A stretch of DNA of 64,000 nt from Podocnemis expansa (Eukaryota; Chordata; Testudines; Podocnemididae), in contig ML681967.1 of the NCBI GenBank assembly GCA_007922195.1, positions 9,200,594-9,264,593 on the forward strand, in the 5' to 3' direction. Below the pieces are notes generated by a model. That model did no database searches and was not told the DNA's origin. It worked only from the letters and a program-made list of their open reading frames with translations. Shown here piece by piece: positions 11,620-21,894 of this stretch. The translations under genes and the position numbers were made by a program. Within the stretch, counting starts at the first letter, position 1, and each line of letters opens with the position of its first letter.

Positions 11620-12187
11620 GCTATGTCTACACTAGGGGCTTAAGTCAACTTAAGGACGCTTAAATCAACTTAAGCAAAGCCCTGGCCATATTTGGCATTT
11701 ACTAAGTCAACTTAAGGGCTTCCTTAAGTTGACTTAATAACTCTTACTCTTTAAGTCAACTTAGGCATTAAATCAACTTTATTAAGTCAACTTATTGAAA
11801 TGTGGCCACCTAAATCAATTTAAGGAACCCTATCTAATAACATGTGCCTGCTTAAGTTGACTTAATAAAGTTGACTTAAGCAACATATATTTTTGTTAGG
11901 ACACTTTCTTAAGTCCCCAAGATGGTTCCCAACCCTGCCCTTCCTGCTCATCTGCTCTCCTCCTGAGCTGCCTAGTCCTCCCTGCTCCAGCTGCTATGGA
12001 TCCTTGTGCTGTCCCAGAAAGCAGCAGACTCACAATGCAGACGATGCTCTCCCCTTGCTCCAGGAGAGAAGTAACCAGCCCATTGCCTGATGCGGCTCCC
12101 CACTTGCTGTTCCTGCATGGGAGGGGGAACAGTAGCGCAACAGAGGCTGCTCTTCCCCCTGTGTTCTGACCTGTGATGCAGATAGCC
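11620..12187. mobile_element. Harbinger-like MITE filled with TTAAGTCAACTTAA words
   Basis: The left end is GGCTATGTCTACACTAGGGG (11,620). A candidate right end is TGATGCAGATAGCCC near 12,176-12,188. Between 11,639 and 11,882 about ten copies of a near-palindromic word (TTAAGTCAACTTAA or TTAAGTTGACTTAA, with variants) occur in both orientations. The right part, about 11,900-12,170, is unrelated filler. The left end and word array are clear; the right boundary is tentative. Confidence 0.65.
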
Positions 12188-12229
12188 CACACAGGCAGGT
12201 GGGGAGGTGAATGAGTGAAGACATTGAGT

Positions 12230-12300
12230 ATCAGCTCTCTAGAGCAAGGTCTGTGTCCTGTACAATAACAAACAGCAGGACGCTGGCCCTGTGCATAGGA
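12230..12300 (+). repeat. Possible fragment of a common short interspersed repeat
   Basis: AGCTCTCTAGAGCAAGGTCTGTGTC matches the start of the family seen better at 61,160-61,285 (AGCTCTTCAGAGCAAGGACT). The following text diverges quickly. A Penelope-like scrap (CCCAGACTAACACTGG, about 12,324) follows it. Confidence 0.35.
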
Positions 12301-12399
12301 CTAAATATTTAGCTTTTTGTACCCAGACTAACACTGGAGGCCAACATTTCCAAATGTGGGTACCTAATTCCCTATTTAGGCAACTAAATCAGTGCCCAG

Positions 12400-12607
12400 A
12401 TTTTCAAACATGGTTGAAAACGTGGAACATTGGTCTAGCTACAACCTGAGAGCTCGTCAGAGGGGCACGGGGGATGACAGAGAAGAACACAATTGCAATG
12501 GTTTGGATTATGTTACGGAGGGTGACGACAACCTCACTGCTCACAGACAAATCTATGACAACCTAGAAGCAGTATTTTCAAGCCCTGAGTATCAAGCAAC
12601 AAACTGA
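12400..12607 (+). other. Candidate terminal coding exon, tyrosine-rich tail (gene unknown)
   Basis: An open frame runs from an acceptor-like CCCAG (ending 12,399), through an ATG at 12,410, to TGA at 12,605-12,607. Its deduced end has three tyrosine contexts (LDYVTEGDDN, QIYDNLEAV, SPEYQATN) and is rich in D, E and N. The segment holds about five CpGs, whereas its surroundings have few. An AATAAA at 12,710-12,715 lies about 100 bases beyond the stop. Such a layout would suit the cytoplasmic tail of a signalling receptor, but that is inference and I recognise no family. Against it: the acceptor has a poor pyrimidine tract and lies in repeat-like sequence (12,340-12,399), and no upstream exon was found. 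It could also be an exon fragment captured between repeats. Confidence 0.3.
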
Positions 12608-12709
12608 GTCTCAGATCAAGAATCCAATTCTTTAGTTGCTCCACACATGGAACTCCCATTGACTACAATGGGGGGTCATCACATGGAGCTGTGGTAAAAC
12701 AGGGCTCGC

Positions 12710-12715
12710 AATAAA
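12710..12715 (+). promoter_or_regulatory. AATAAA poly-A signal motif
   Basis: Canonical hexamer about 100 bases after the stop of the candidate exon 12,400-12,607. It is meaningful only if that exon is transcribed; the hexamer also occurs by chance. Confidence 0.25.
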
Positions 12716-13845
12716 TCATATCCCAGCAAACTATGTTCCACCTGGACCACCTGATATCCCAGATGACCTATGTGCACTGTAGCTCTAAGTTCCTCTCTTC
12801 CAAAATGTGGGTACTAGAGTAAGCACCATCAATCTTGGCTGCTCATCTAAACGATCTAAATCCTGAATTTGCAGAATTAAGCCAGAAAAATCATGAGACG
12901 AGGCTTGCTTGACATGTTTCCAAGGACCGTCGCCTCTGGTTGGATCAAGAATAGCTTTTTGCCCTGGTAGGCTGGAGCATCCACTCCTGGATGTATACAC
13001 AGAAATGCAGGAGAATGAAAATGCAACAGAATAAATGAATGACGAACCCACAGAAAAGCTGGGTTTCAGATCCTGCTGCATCCCTATGTGCTGGTTCCCT
13101 GTGGGTTGTGCAATCTGTATGGGAATAAAATGTGGCTTGAAAAGCTTTTTATTCCTTGTTAATACTCAGTGACTTTTTGGCTATGGTGGACAGCAGTGGC
13201 AGAAACCTTTTGTGCACATTTGCTGTAGGATCAAATGATGCTCCAGAAAGCAGGGCACATATGGGAGCAAGTGAGAACTCAGAAGGAAGGCGGAACGAAA
13301 GAGAAGTGGGAGAGAATCTGAGCTGTGGGGTGGGTACATCTTGGCAGCCCACAAGCAACATATGCCATGTAACTATGGATAACATGGGCCATCTGCATGC
13401 TTAACACAAACTGGCAAGAGCCAGCCATGATATAAAAACCCCCAGGACATACCCCAGCAAATGAAAGGAGCAACACACCCCATTCAGCCAAGTACAGCTA
13501 CTCATGGTGGTGAAAGCAAAGGCATTGGCACTTAGGCCTCAACAAACCCAGGCTCTGAAACTGAGGGAGGGTATAGAATGGTTCTAGACATCGGGTTGCT
13601 TATATTATAGTAAAGCAATAATATGCAGACCAGGACAACTAAAAGAGCTTTCCTTAGACTATGTGGCAGAGATCCAAGTTTCTAGAGCTGAACATGGGGG
13701 TTTGAGTCTCAGCTCTTGTTGACAGCACATGTCGTGCATTCTTACAACAGTCCTACTAGTCCAGAAGGTAGTGGGAAACCACTGCATAGGAGAGGCTACA
13801 CAAGAGAGCACTGATGTGCACACACAAGGCAATACCTGATGAAGT
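12716..13845. other. No gene recognised
   Basis: Overlapping short frames on both strands (12,785-13,491) have no domain. A small CCCATTGACTACAATGGG repeat-like word lies just upstream at about 12,655. Confidence 0.5.
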
Positions 13846-14235
13846 GTATTAATCCTAATTGAGCCCTCATTAGTTCAGTCGCACTTTATAATTCAATGAC
13901 TGCAGTTATGGTATTATAACACTACAATTAGAGCATCAATATAAAGTGATTTATCAACCCATACAATTAAACCTCAAGTTATAGGATTTTTTACTAGTTA
14001 CATGTAGCAAAAAGTGTAACTTCATCATTACTACAGCAAAAGGGATTAAGTATGAAACCAGAGGAGTAATAAGAAGTAATTCAGTCATGCAGTTAACCTT
14101 CCAGTTCTATGAAACATTAGTAATTAGAGGTACCAAAGTAATTCCATTATAGTTGCAGTACAACTACAGTGTAATTACAGTAACTGTATTATAAAAGTCT
14201 AACAATTAGTTCTATAATTAATTCCTTATCTTCTT
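13846..14235. repeat. AT-rich block with imperfect inverted words
   Basis: Strongly AT-rich. Words such as GTAATTCC, TATAGTTGCAGTACAACTA, GTAATTACAGTAACTG and ATTATAACACT recur in both orientations, suggesting a decayed MITE or a fold-back-prone spacer. No terminal repeats or target duplication found. Confidence 0.3.
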
Positions 14236-14741
14236 GTGCACAAAAGGCCTTGGAAAACCTCACTGTTCACCAAGTTCGGTAAACAACCCCAGCTATGTCA
14301 GCTCTGACTGCTTCAAGTCTAACGTCCTCCAGTTATAGCACATCCTCCAAGCACACAATTAAACTAAGGCCAGCTTCCAAACAGGCACCTTCCAACAAAG
14401 CATAATCCAACACCTCTACAGCACTAGTAAGTACCTTCCAATTCCTGCTTCCACACTTCCCTGCAATTCAGAGCTGTTAATGCCTAATTAAAATCACAGC
14501 AAGGAGAAAAGGAGCCAAATTCATGCAGAATACTTGCTACCCAAGGAACAGGAAATTCCAAACCTGAACAGAACTGCTGAAATTGTATATTTCAGTGAAA
14601 TGAGTCCTAAACCACAGCTTGTCCAGCACTGAGACAGCAACTGCAGGGAATAGAAAGGATCAATTGCAGAACTGGGCTTGGAAAATGGAGAAACCTGTGG
14701 GGGAGAGCTCCTTAGTGGGAAGATTCCTGAAGCTCTTAACC
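14236..14741. other. No gene or repeat recognised
   Basis: CA-rich unique-looking sequence. Confidence 0.5.
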
Positions 14742-14770
14742 CGGGGGTGGGGTGGGGTGGGGTGGGGGGC
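14742..14770 (+). repeat. (GGGGT)n simple repeat, G-quadruplex candidate
   Basis: Five runs of at least four G separated by single T. This fits the G-quadruplex pattern on the plus strand. Confidence 0.9.
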
Positions 14771-15526
14771 TAGAACAGTGATGGAAGGATATCAAAAGTA
14801 TGGTCTACACTCAAAAATTAGGGTGATGTAACCCCAAGGAGCAGGAGGAACAGCTTGAGTACTGGGGGAGAGGACAGGAACCTATCAAACCCTTTACCCT
14901 GAAGGGATGGGTGAAACTGGTTCCTATAGCCTTAGAAGTAAAGCATCATGGGATGTTCAAGCAGGATTGCACTAATATGTCCAAGCTACAGCGTAAGGAG
15001 AGAGAACAGAACTTGTTTCTAATAGCCACTGGTTACACTGCTGGAGCCCAGGTGATATCTGTTTTGATCATGTGAAGTCAGAAGCCTGAGAAGAGGTACA
15101 CTAGATATAGTTGGATAATTGAAGTTTCGGCTACTTCAGGACTATAATGAACAAATGCTTAGGGAGACCTGACCTTACTGGGGATTGGCTCTTTATTCTT
15201 CAAGGGCTGGAGCATGGGATGCCTGAGCTAGGATCTTGGACATCAGGGGCACAAACAAGGACATATCATTCCAGCCTCCCAGCTTTGTCCAATCATTTTA
15301 CTTATTATTTATAGTCATTTTAATTGCCATCACTGTCAGATCTGTAAACAGCTCAGACCACCTGTCCCAGCAACACCGTGGCTGGAGAGGACAGAGTTAA
15401 CCCTCATTGAAGGAGCTGGGGTAGGGACCAGTACAAACAGCTGTAAAGTCTCAGTTTAACAGCTGGCTTTGAGGACAGCCTCCAAAGATGGGGAAAAGAA
15501 ACAGCTGGAGATGAGGGAGTAAAGCT
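14771..15526. other. No gene or repeat recognised
   Basis: Unique-looking, no long frame. Confidence 0.5.
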
Positions 15527-15549
15527 GAGAGAGAGAGAGAGAGAGAGAA
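15527..15549. repeat. (GA)n microsatellite
   Basis: About eleven uninterrupted GA units. Confidence 0.95.
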
Positions 15550-16309
15550 GGAATAGAGGCAGGGAGCTCCTGAATTTCACACTGATTCCTGACCCACCCA
15601 GTCTTGCTCCATAACTTTGCTGATCAAATGCAAGAGCTCCTCTCTTTGGTCAGGCACTGGGCAAGAGACTGAATTCCAGAAGGCTAGAGTAGCACCTGCC
15701 ATGACTCCAGCACAGGGCCAGTGGCTTCCACGCAGTGCTGCTGCACAAACGCAACCCGCAGAACAGTAATATAAATCCATTTGATTCTGGAAGGAAGGCA
15801 TGTTACCTTTGAAGGATGTCTAGATTCTATGGTGATAGGGTACTAAAAGTCCTCAGATGGCTGGGTCAGATAGACACACACAGGGGGAGGCAAGAGAAAA
15901 ATGTCTATTATCCAGCAGCACCTACTCCGAAAGGACTCTGACTGGTTTCTTTCACCCCACCCACATATGAACCACCCCACCCACGAGGTAGTCGCCTTAA
16001 CCAAAATAGCACAGCCTGTGTGTTTGCCAGCCATCCTGAGCAGACTGTGGACCAACACCTTTTGCTCTGAATATTTTTATTCCCAGAGACAGAGAGGTGA
16101 AAAATCTGAGCATCGACACAGATGTAAAAAGACAACAGAGGAAAATTCCATCCACAGGGCAGTCAGGCTAGGTTTCTCCCTCAGCGTCATTGTGTTTTTC
16201 CCCTCGTCAGCCCCCTGTCCATGCCCAGCAGATCCTAGCTATACCCGCCTAGGAGAGACAGCCCCCACTTGAGATGGGCTGAATTCCCTGCAATCAGCCC
16301 TGCCATGTC
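15550..16309. other. No gene recognised
   Basis: Frames at 15,901-16,272 (+) and 15,908-16,135 (-) overlap on opposite strands. No domain. Confidence 0.5.
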
Positions 16310-16680
16310 GGGAACTGAGGGCCGGGCGGGCCCCTCTCATTTTAACCCTTTCTCTCCCTTGACCCTACCACCACAAAAGCTTGAGGGCTGGCTACTTCTC
16401 CCAAAATAAAACAATTCCAGTCTCTGGTACTCCCTCCCCAATACTGGCTTGTCTGGAATGGAAGGGCTGCCCTCCTGAAATTAACCCTTTTCACCAGCTC
16501 TCCCAATACTAAGGTTTCTGTGACTGAGGGCTAATCCTGTCTGATATTAACCATTAACATCCCAGGCTCCCGTCCCCAGGGCTGCTTTCTGTGACTGAAG
16601 GCTAGTCCCTCCTGACATTAACCCTTCAAGCCCCAGACTGCACTGTTTGTCTCTGACTGAAGGCTAAACTTCCTCGGGGT
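16310..16680 (+). repeat. Degenerate tandem repeat, unit about 62-72 bp
   Basis: A word CTGTGACTGAAGGCTA with downstream CCTCCTGACATTAACCCTT recurs. The TGACTGA part is at about 16,521, 16,592 and 16,654 (spacings 71 and 62), with weaker copies at about 16,453 and 16,313 (GGCTTGTCTGGAATGGAAGG and GAACTGAGGGCCGG, each followed by TTAACCCTTT). Confidence 0.55.
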
Positions 16681-17645
16681 ATCAGCCTTGGCTGATCCCT
16701 GGCTGGCAGCACTGTCACAGTGATACCCCACCTGAAGGTGTCTTCTGCTCCTGGCCAGTTAAGTCCTCTGCTTCGCTGGACCAGGAGGGCTCCCACATTA
16801 CCATGCAGCCCAACATCTCATCCCCTTCACACGCACAGCCAAGTGCCAGTTTATTAGCTGGCTAGGATAAGAACGGTGGCTAGCTGCTGAGCCCCAATGA
16901 TCTATCCACACAGAAGCCTGGGTTTTTACACGATTGCCCATCATCCTGGTCCCTTGGGACCTGGTGGGGGGGGGAGGGCTGCTGGCATCTACCTCCTTAG
17001 CCAACTTGGTGCATGGGTGACTGGTGGGCTGGGAAGCTGAGGGTACAAGGAGTGACAGTGGAGACTGGGAAGGGGCCAGCATGGAAAATTAAATGCCCAG
17101 ATGAGGCAAGACAATGGAGAAACAGTAGAGGGAACCCAAGGGAGGTGGAGGGAATGAGGGCAGAGCCAGCAGGAGACAGAGAGAGAGCACTTCTGCCGCC
17201 AGGTAGCTGGCACAAGGGCAGCAGCAGCTGCCTGGGCTGTGGGAACCAAAACCCATTTCGCCCCAGAACTGGAAGCCACCACATGCTAAAATCACCCACC
17301 GTGCAAACCGACACACATCCCTTCGCCAGCAAAGGCAGCTCACACCCTCCGGAGACAGAAATGAACCCCCCATCCCCTAGCGGACACCCTTCCTACATAG
17401 CACAGTGCCAAACTCAGCCTCAGCCCCCACCCCCCAACACACAGGGGCTAGGAGACAGGGCTGCACACCCCTTGCATGAGACAGCCGAGCCGGCGCAAGG
17501 CAGGGTGAACAAAAGGACCCGCTAACACACCCCATTAAAGACGTGCCACAAACTCCCGCCCACCACCACACACACACCCCGGATAAAAAGAGCAACATCC
17601 CCCCACCCCCGCAGGCGGGGAAGCCACAGCCATTCAGTGACCCCC
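16681..17645. other. No gene recognised; approach to CpG island
   Basis: GC rises toward 17.6 kb. Frames at 17,013-17,525 (+) and several minus frames overlap heavily and show no family. The minus strand would be intron 1 of any gene starting in the CpG island. Confidence 0.45.
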
Positions 17646-17649
17646 AGCG

Positions 17650-17900
17650 CCCCCCGTACACCCCAGCCTCAGCTCCCCACACCCCACCATGCAGCANNNN
17701 NNNNNNGTACACCCCAGCCTCAGCTCCCCACACCCCACCATGCAGCACCCCCCGTACACCCCAGCCTCAGCTCCCCACACCCCACCATGCAACGCCCCCC
17801 ATACACCCCAGCCTCAGCTCCCCACACCCCACCATGCAGCGCCCCCAGCACCCCCCATACACCCCAGCACCCCACACACACCCCAGCACCCCAGCTCCCC
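17650..17900 (+). repeat. 47-bp GC-rich minisatellite
   Basis: A unit beginning GTACACCCCAGCCTCAGCTC and ending ACCCCACCATGCAGC starts at 17,656, 17,707, 17,754, 17,801 and 17,857. The exact period is 47 bp between the third, fourth and fifth starts counted without the gap; the last spacing is 56 bp. The tract produces long but meaningless proline-rich frames. Confidence 0.9.
17697..17706. other. Assembly gap (10 N) inside the minisatellite
   Basis: Ten Ns sit between two identical repeat units. With a 47-bp period only about six bases are needed there, so the N count is a placeholder and the true unit number is unknown. Confidence 0.97.
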
Positions 17901-17984
17901 ACCATGCAGCGCCCCCCAGCGTCCCCCGAAGGCTGCGCCCCGAGGCCGGGCCGGTCGGCGAGCCCGTGGGCGGCAGGAGCAGCC

Positions 17985-18012
17985 CCGCTTACCTGCAGCA
18001 TCTCATGCCCGC
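17985..18012 (-). other. Candidate first-exon 3' end with splice donor
   Basis: The minus strand reads GATGCTGCAG followed by GTAAGC. The exon would end at 17,993 and the intron begin at 17,992, a near-consensus donor (CAG/GTAAGC). An ATG lies nine bases before the exon end (ATG CTG CAG), and another frame has ATG AGA TGC TGC. Which one is used, or whether the exon is all 5' UTR, cannot be told. Confidence 0.4.
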
Positions 18013-18346
18013 CGCCCGTCTCCCCCGGCTGGAAATAGCATCGCTCCGGCCCCGGCCCCGGCCCCGCCACCTGCAGGCCGGAGCGAGGCTGTCTGGGCGG
18101 CCGGCGCGGCTCCGAGCCCTGCCTGGCTGCGGCGGGGGGCAGGTGGGACGCGGGGCGGGCGGCTCCCTCCCCTCGCTGGCCGGGCTGGAGGCGCTGGGCG
18201 GGGAGCGGCTCCCTCCCTCCCGCCAGCCGAGCCCGCCGCCGCCGCCTCCCTCCCGCCCCCAGCCGGCCAGGGGAGGGGGCTTGAGCCAGGCAGGTGCGAC
18301 GCCGCCCTCGTGCCCCAGCCAGCCCCGCCGCCCCGGGGCCGCCCCT

Positions 18347-18364
18347 TGCTACTCACCCTGCCCT
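18347..18364 (-). other. Second candidate splice donor in the CpG island
   Basis: The minus strand reads GGGCAGG followed by GTGAGTAGC, a strong donor (exon end at 18,357). With the donor at 17,992 it suggests alternative first exons from one island. Confidence 0.35.
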
Positions 18365-18585
18365 GGCCAGAGCGCTGCTGCCGGCTCCAGGGCTCCCCAC
18401 CAGCTGGCAGCTGCTCGGGGGGCGCAGCCCAGCCCACACGCCCATGGTCCTCAGGCTCTGCCCCGCAGGGACCCGCTCCAAGCGCAGCACCCCAGGACTG
18501 CGATGGCTACGCCGGGCACATCGCTGAGAGCTAAGAAGTTTCCTCGGCTGCCCGTCCTCCGCGGCAAGTGCTGGGCGCTGACTCT

Positions 18586-18887
18586 CCTATTGTAGCTTTG
18601 CGAGTGAACAGCATTGTCGCTGATTTCCAACAGAGGGTGCCGGTGCGGTGCGCACAGTCCAGTGAGGCATGGGGAGGGGATTGGAGAGCAGGGAGAATAA
18701 TCAGAGGAATGAAAATGTAGGAATTAAGGTAGACCATCACGTGTGTTAGAAACTGGTACCAGACCCTGACAAGATCATCCGGACTAGAGCCTGCTCTGCT
18801 GCCAGCAATGGGCAAGGCCTTGGATCTGATGCAGAGTCTTTCACTGATACAGCACGGGTGGGCTATAACAAAAACACCTAGGTCTTA
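18586..18887. other. No gene recognised
   Basis: Leaves the CpG island upstream of the minus-strand donors. Nothing recognised. Confidence 0.5.
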
Positions 18888-18998
18888 TAGGAAACAAGCA
18901 AGGAGCCCCAAGGCACTTAAAGACTAATAAATCTATTTGCCACAGGACTCCTTGCTTGTTTTGCAGAACTAGACTAATATGGCTACCCCTTTGGAGCT
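18888..18998 (+). mobile_element. Penelope-like fold-back copy
   Basis: An antisense arm (AAACAAGCAAGGAGCCCC … AAAGACTAATAAATC) is followed directly by a sense arm (GCCACAGGACTCCTTGCTTG … AGACTAATATGGCTACCCC). The arms pair through AAACAAGCAAGGAG and CTCCTTGCTTGTTT. The hammerhead-like part is missing. Confidence 0.7.
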
Positions 18999-19019
18999 AA
19001 GTCTCATTTTCTTTAACCA

Positions 19020-19320
19020 TAGAAAGGAGGTCAGCATATCATATAACAGGTGGGGAAACTGAGGCAAAGAGCTAAGGTCGGCTAAGGAGGAAATAGAATC
19101 CAGAGCCCTAGATGGGTGCTCTGTCGACCAGGCTATTCCCAACAGCATGCAGCCGCACTGTGTCAAAGCATGTTGCAAAGGGGAAGAGTATTGTTACATC
19201 CATTTTACAGATGAGGAAACTGAAGCACAGAAAAGCTAAGTGACTCCTCCAAGACCACATACTAAGCTCATGTCCCAGTCAGGAACATCTCCTGACTCCC
19301 AGGCTCCACTAGACCCTGCT
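19020..19320 (-). repeat. Two adjacent MIR/CORE-SINE copies
   Basis: A first partial copy (GGTGGGGAAACTGAGGCAAAG, 19,049) is followed by a second better one (CCATTTTACAGATGAGGAAACTGAAG at 19,200, CTAAGTGACTCCTCCAAGACCACATA at 19,235). Both are reverse-complement MIR. Confidence 0.75.
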
Positions 19321-20542
19321 GTCTCCTTACACTTGTAATGGAGACTGGATTGTAGCAGGGTGGATGAGGCCTGACAATGCAGAACGTTGAACATGTTAGC
19401 GCTAGAATGGGGAGGCAGTCGGGACAAAACAAAATGTGGGGTCATCTTTGGCCCTTACATCAAAGCCCAAATGAACCTTCTGGAGTAAGTCCTGCTCCAG
19501 CCACCCAGCACAGTCAGGCCAGAGAGTTGCATCCTGATTCCCTTCTTCCTGCTGAGACAAGAGAGCAGCCTATCAAAGCCCCCAAACAGCTGATCACCAC
19601 AAGGAAGAGGAGTGGGCCTGTTAAAGGTAGAATTGTGTCAGAGGGAGGGATCTAGGGCTTGTTGGGGACTCTAATGGTTTCAGTAAATTTCCAGCCTTTA
19701 GCTACTTAATTGGTACCACATTGAAACTTCCTCAGATTGGCCCACTACTATATCCAAAAATAACAGGGGCCTCTGTTTACCAAGCTCTTACATGGCCCTG
19801 ACTGATACAGGGCCTCAACAGGGCCTTCTGCTGACATAGCCAATACAGCACCCTGACCCTATAATGAGGACTGGCTCATTCGCAGATTTGCCTAATGATG
19901 TCTCTTCCATCTAAGGCAGTTTTCTCCAGCAATAATGGGTACAAACTTCATTTCTAATGTGCACTTTCACTTCCTATTTCCTTCCAGAAGGGCACCCCCG
20001 GGATCTTTTCCATTCCGCCCACTGGTCCCCAATCACAGCAACCTTCCTTCCAGCCAAAGAGGGTTAGAGGCAGCTGCATTCAGAATCCATTAACACTGTC
20101 CTGTGCACTGGCCAACAAGGCTTCTTGCCTGGCTGCCCAACTCCCACTTGAGTCCCTAGAGGGGGCCTAGATGGCTATTTTCTGCCTGCGGAAGCTTTTG
20201 ATGATGATCTGGCCTTGATCCACAAGGTATGGAAGCAAGCCACCAATGGATACGGGAATGGGCTCAGATTCCCCAACAGTGAAATGTTCCACACGGGTTT
20301 CCCTTAAGCCAGTGCAAACAAAGTGACTGCTTGGGGTCCTGCCCTTATGGAGACTTTGTGCCATCATGCAACAACTCAGTAAGTCACCTGCTAACCCAAA
20401 CTCCTCCTTTTGCATTGGACCCAGGGGGGGGAACAAACCCCAGCACCAGTCCTGTCCCCCCACCCCACCCTCAGTGCGACAGGATGGACGGTTGAAGAAC
20501 CAGCACAGGATAAGAGGGAGAGGTCCTTAACTGCTCCATTAT
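19321..20542. other. No gene recognised
   Basis: Unique-looking. A plus frame of 92 codons (19,377-19,655) and a minus frame of 98 codons (20,167-20,463) lack any domain. Confidence 0.5.
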
Positions 20543-20640
20543 CCTTCAAAGCATCTGCTGACGAAGTAGGATGTTCTCCCCCAAAAGCTCATGGGATAAA
20601 TAAATTTGTTAGTCTTGAAAAGTGTCACAGGACTCCTTAT
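20543..20640 (+). mobile_element. Penelope-like repeat with decayed hammerhead-like core
   Basis: GCATCTGCTGACGAAGTAGG … CAAAAGCTCATGGG, then AAATAAATTTGTTAGTCTTG and GTCACAGGACTCCTTATTT. CTGACGA is intact. The GAAA is AAAA and stem II no longer pairs, so the motif is probably inactive. A CTG is duplicated before the core. Confidence 0.65.
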
Positions 20641-21111
20641 TTATCATCCTTCATCTTGCTCACCTCTCTGCAAATTGTCAGTTGTTCCCTAGCTCCCAGA
20701 AAGCCTGAGCCAAGCCTTGTTGCCCAGGAGCCACCCTCTGACCCAGCAGATACAGATTATTATCCTCCCGCAAACAATGGTGTGTTCCCAAAGTGTCCTT
20801 GCAAACTGAAATGAAATAAACAAAGGGAAGAAGACAAGACTTGCCAGACTAGGTTTGAATCACCTATAATAACTCCAGTTATTTCTGCTCAGAGTTGTGT
20901 GCCCTCAAACACCTCCCCCCCCTTACAAATGCTCCACCCTTTCTGGATATTGCAGATGATAAGTAGAAGACTACAAATCAAATGTGGAAGCACAGATGTG
21001 CTCCCTACATATCAGATCATCACAGTAATACAGACAGTATGTGTGTCCACACACATATGGCCTTTGAGGTCAAGAGAACTTCAGGACAGTCTTTTTCAGT
21101 GGGTCTCATTG
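20641..21111. other. No gene recognised
   Basis: Unique-looking. Confidence 0.5.
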
Positions 21112-21265
21112 TTACACAAAATCAACATCTATTGCTATTATAATGATCATCATGTATATTTAAACAGCACCACAGATGTAAACAGCCCTTTACAAACATA
21201 GACAAGACATGCTTCCGGTTCCAAAGAGCCACTAATCTAAATTATACAAGCTAAGCAAACACTGG
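21112..21265 (-). repeat. Short interspersed repeat, sauropsid-common family
   Basis: The order ATTATAATGATCATCATG, ATTTAAACAGCACCACAGATG, CCCTTTACAAACATAGACAAGACA, AAAGAGCCACTAATCTAAATTA is the reverse complement of the family seen at 61,160 (AGAGCAAGGACTG … TTGTGCCTGGCGCAG … GGCACTACTCTAATCAACATG). The ATA-rich tail lies at the left end. Confidence 0.6.
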
Positions 21266-21894
21266 GCAAACAACAAGATTATAGTTTAGATTGCCTGCTC
21301 GGCAGGGTGGGAAAACAGTCTGAACTCTGCTTTTAAAGCCCCCTTGCAATGGATGGCCCCATGTAGGCTTTTCTACAGAAAAGGGTGAGATCGATGTAGA
21401 GAAGCCATTGAATTGATCTTGGTCCCCTAAAAAGATGTAACATGTATACCCTGTACATGTTACCATGATGATTCTGCTGTTAGCAGATGACCAAGCCAAT
21501 ACTGTATACTTTACCACTATCATTTTTTACCAGGGTGCTTCCAAGCTGGGATGGGATTGACTGGTCTTGGACAGATCAGAACATACAGTTGGCACCAACA
21601 AAGTAATGACTACAATTCTGCGAGAGAGGGCCCAGGGCTGCCTAATGAGAAGAGGCAGGCTTTAGGGGTTGGATACTTTGGAGCACTAACAGCGCTAATG
21701 TATTTGTAAGTTAGAAGTGTGTTCAAAAGAGGAGAGAAAGAGAGCAGAGGTGGGGTAGGGGGCAGGGAAATGAGATCCATGGGGACAGGTGGAGCATTCT
21801 GCATCAGTGCTCTTGACCTGCCAAACCTGAAACATAATGAAGAAAAAAGACCCATCCTGCCGCCTCCCTCCCCTCCCCTCCCCCCCCTATATTA
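21266..21894. other. No gene recognised
   Basis: Unique-looking. A C-run with CCTCCCCTCC lies near 21,860-21,885. Confidence 0.5.

Larger units (their letters stand above)
17925..18585. promoter_or_regulatory. CpG island, probable promoter
   Basis: The only CpG-dense stretch in the window, with about eight CpGs per 60 bases in the two lines counted (17,941-18,060). It contains several GGGCGG/CCCGCC Sp1-type boxes and no obvious TATA box. Two good minus-strand splice donors lie in it (17,992 and 18,356), so transcription toward lower coordinates is the more likely direction. A plus-strand or bidirectional start is possible. The gene is not identifiable from the island. Confidence 0.7.

Noticed and set aside
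17543..18595. 350-codon plus-strand open frame
   Set aside because: Runs through the 47-bp minisatellite, the N gap and the CpG island. Length and proline/alanine content come from GC-rich repeats, and two other frames are open over the same interval.
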